From: Harringtonia aguacate
Taxonomy: Eukaryota; Ascomycota; Sordariomycetes; Ophiostomatales; Ophiostomataceae
Direction of reading: 5' to 3'
DNA: 64,000 nt
NCBI GenBank assembly: GCA_014183095.1
Contig: JACCPH010000001.1
Location: 1,023,042-1,087,041, forward strand
Below the pieces are notes generated by a model. It searched no databases, had not been told where the DNA came from, and saw only the letters and a program-made list of their open reading frames with translations. A program made the position numbers and the translations under genes. Each line of letters opens with the position of its first letter. The stretch's first letter is position 1. Positions 63,805 through 64,000 of this stretch are shown in pieces.

Positions 63805-64000
63805 ATGACCGTCGACCTGCAAATCCCAACCGAGGGCCTCGTCGTCCAGGCGGCGGGGGGCGACTTTGCGCTCACGCCCCTCATCCTCGACAACATGAAC
63901 GACGACGAGGTGCTCGTCGACATGAAATACTCGGGCATCTGCCACACGGTGAGCCACTCTTTTTCTGTGCTCTACGGGACGGACTGCTGCTGACCGACCG
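63805..64000 (+). CDS. Zinc-type alcohol dehydrogenase, partial (runs off the window)
   Basis: Only the first exon is present: 63805-63948, 48 codons, then a GTGAGC donor; the remaining 52 bases are intron. The encoded N terminus has LVVQAAGGDFALTPLIL, then DEVLVDMKYSGICHT, matching the opening of medium-chain zinc alcohol dehydrogenases, where the Cys of GICHTD binds the catalytic zinc and the next His/Thr follow. The exon ends right after GICHT, in phase 0. Probably an NAD(P)-dependent aryl- or long-chain alcohol dehydrogenase, but the class cannot be settled from 48 residues. Its promoter is shared with the divergent MFS gene. Confidence 0.8.

Noticed and set aside
60038..64000. Secondary-metabolite cluster around MFS and ADH
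   Set aside because: No PKS, NRPS, terpene synthase or pathway-specific regulator in the window; only the pair itself is supported.

Overview
The window is nuclear DNA of a filamentous ascomycete (Pezizomycotina, most likely a Sordariomycete). The genes carry short GT-AG introns, mostly 52-146 nt, usually with a CTAAC/CTGAC-type branch site close to the acceptor. The gene content is typically fungal: PAN2, a Dap1-type heme protein, an Mgr3-like TPR protein, a Tco89-like protein, a fungal C2H2 protein and an AP-1-type bZIP. No genus can be named from sequence alone. All gene models below were joined by hand from reading frames and splice signals, and exon phases were checked.

Layout. 1-8,085 is a gene-free, repeat-rich block. 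8,086-11,649 (-) is a six-exon C2H2 zinc-finger protein with a spliced 5' leader. 15,396-15,683 (+) is a 95-residue Cys-rich protein. 17,152-17,842 (-) encodes a cytochrome b5-like heme protein (Dap1/MAPR) and shares a 514-bp divergent promoter with 18,357-20,390 (+), a membrane-anchored TPR protein of the Mgr3 type. 20,391-29,227 is a second gene-free block. 29,228-30,100 (+) is a bZIP factor with polyglutamine tracts. 30,101-35,181 is a third gene-free block.

From 35 kb to the end the window is gene-dense. In order: MFS transporter (35,182-36,905 +), HSL-type alpha/beta hydrolase (37,480-38,849 +), calcineurin-like phosphoesterase (39,396-40,256 +), frameshifted kinase-like gene (41,293-42,599 +), mitochondrial oxoglutarate/malate-type carrier (45,299-46,372 +), PAN2 (47,067-51,350 +, ten exons), intronless SNF2-like ATPase (52,419-56,108 +), Tco89-like protein (57,071-59,479 +), DUF1907 zinc protein (60,038-61,042 +), a second MFS transporter (61,175-63,285 -) and, divergent from it, the first exon of a zinc-type alcohol dehydrogenase (63,805 + to the window edge).

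The genes are mostly independent housekeeping or regulatory loci and do not form an obvious pathway. The two divergent pairs (heme protein/TPR protein and MFS/ADH) are the places where shared control is most plausible. The non-coding blocks are unusual: they hold many G or C homopolymers of 16-25 bases, several minisatellites, and about two dozen copies of a short TACTCGTA/TACGAGTA motif that is almost absent from the coding exons. I found no tRNA, rRNA, CRISPR array, recognisable transposon or classical biosynthetic cluster.
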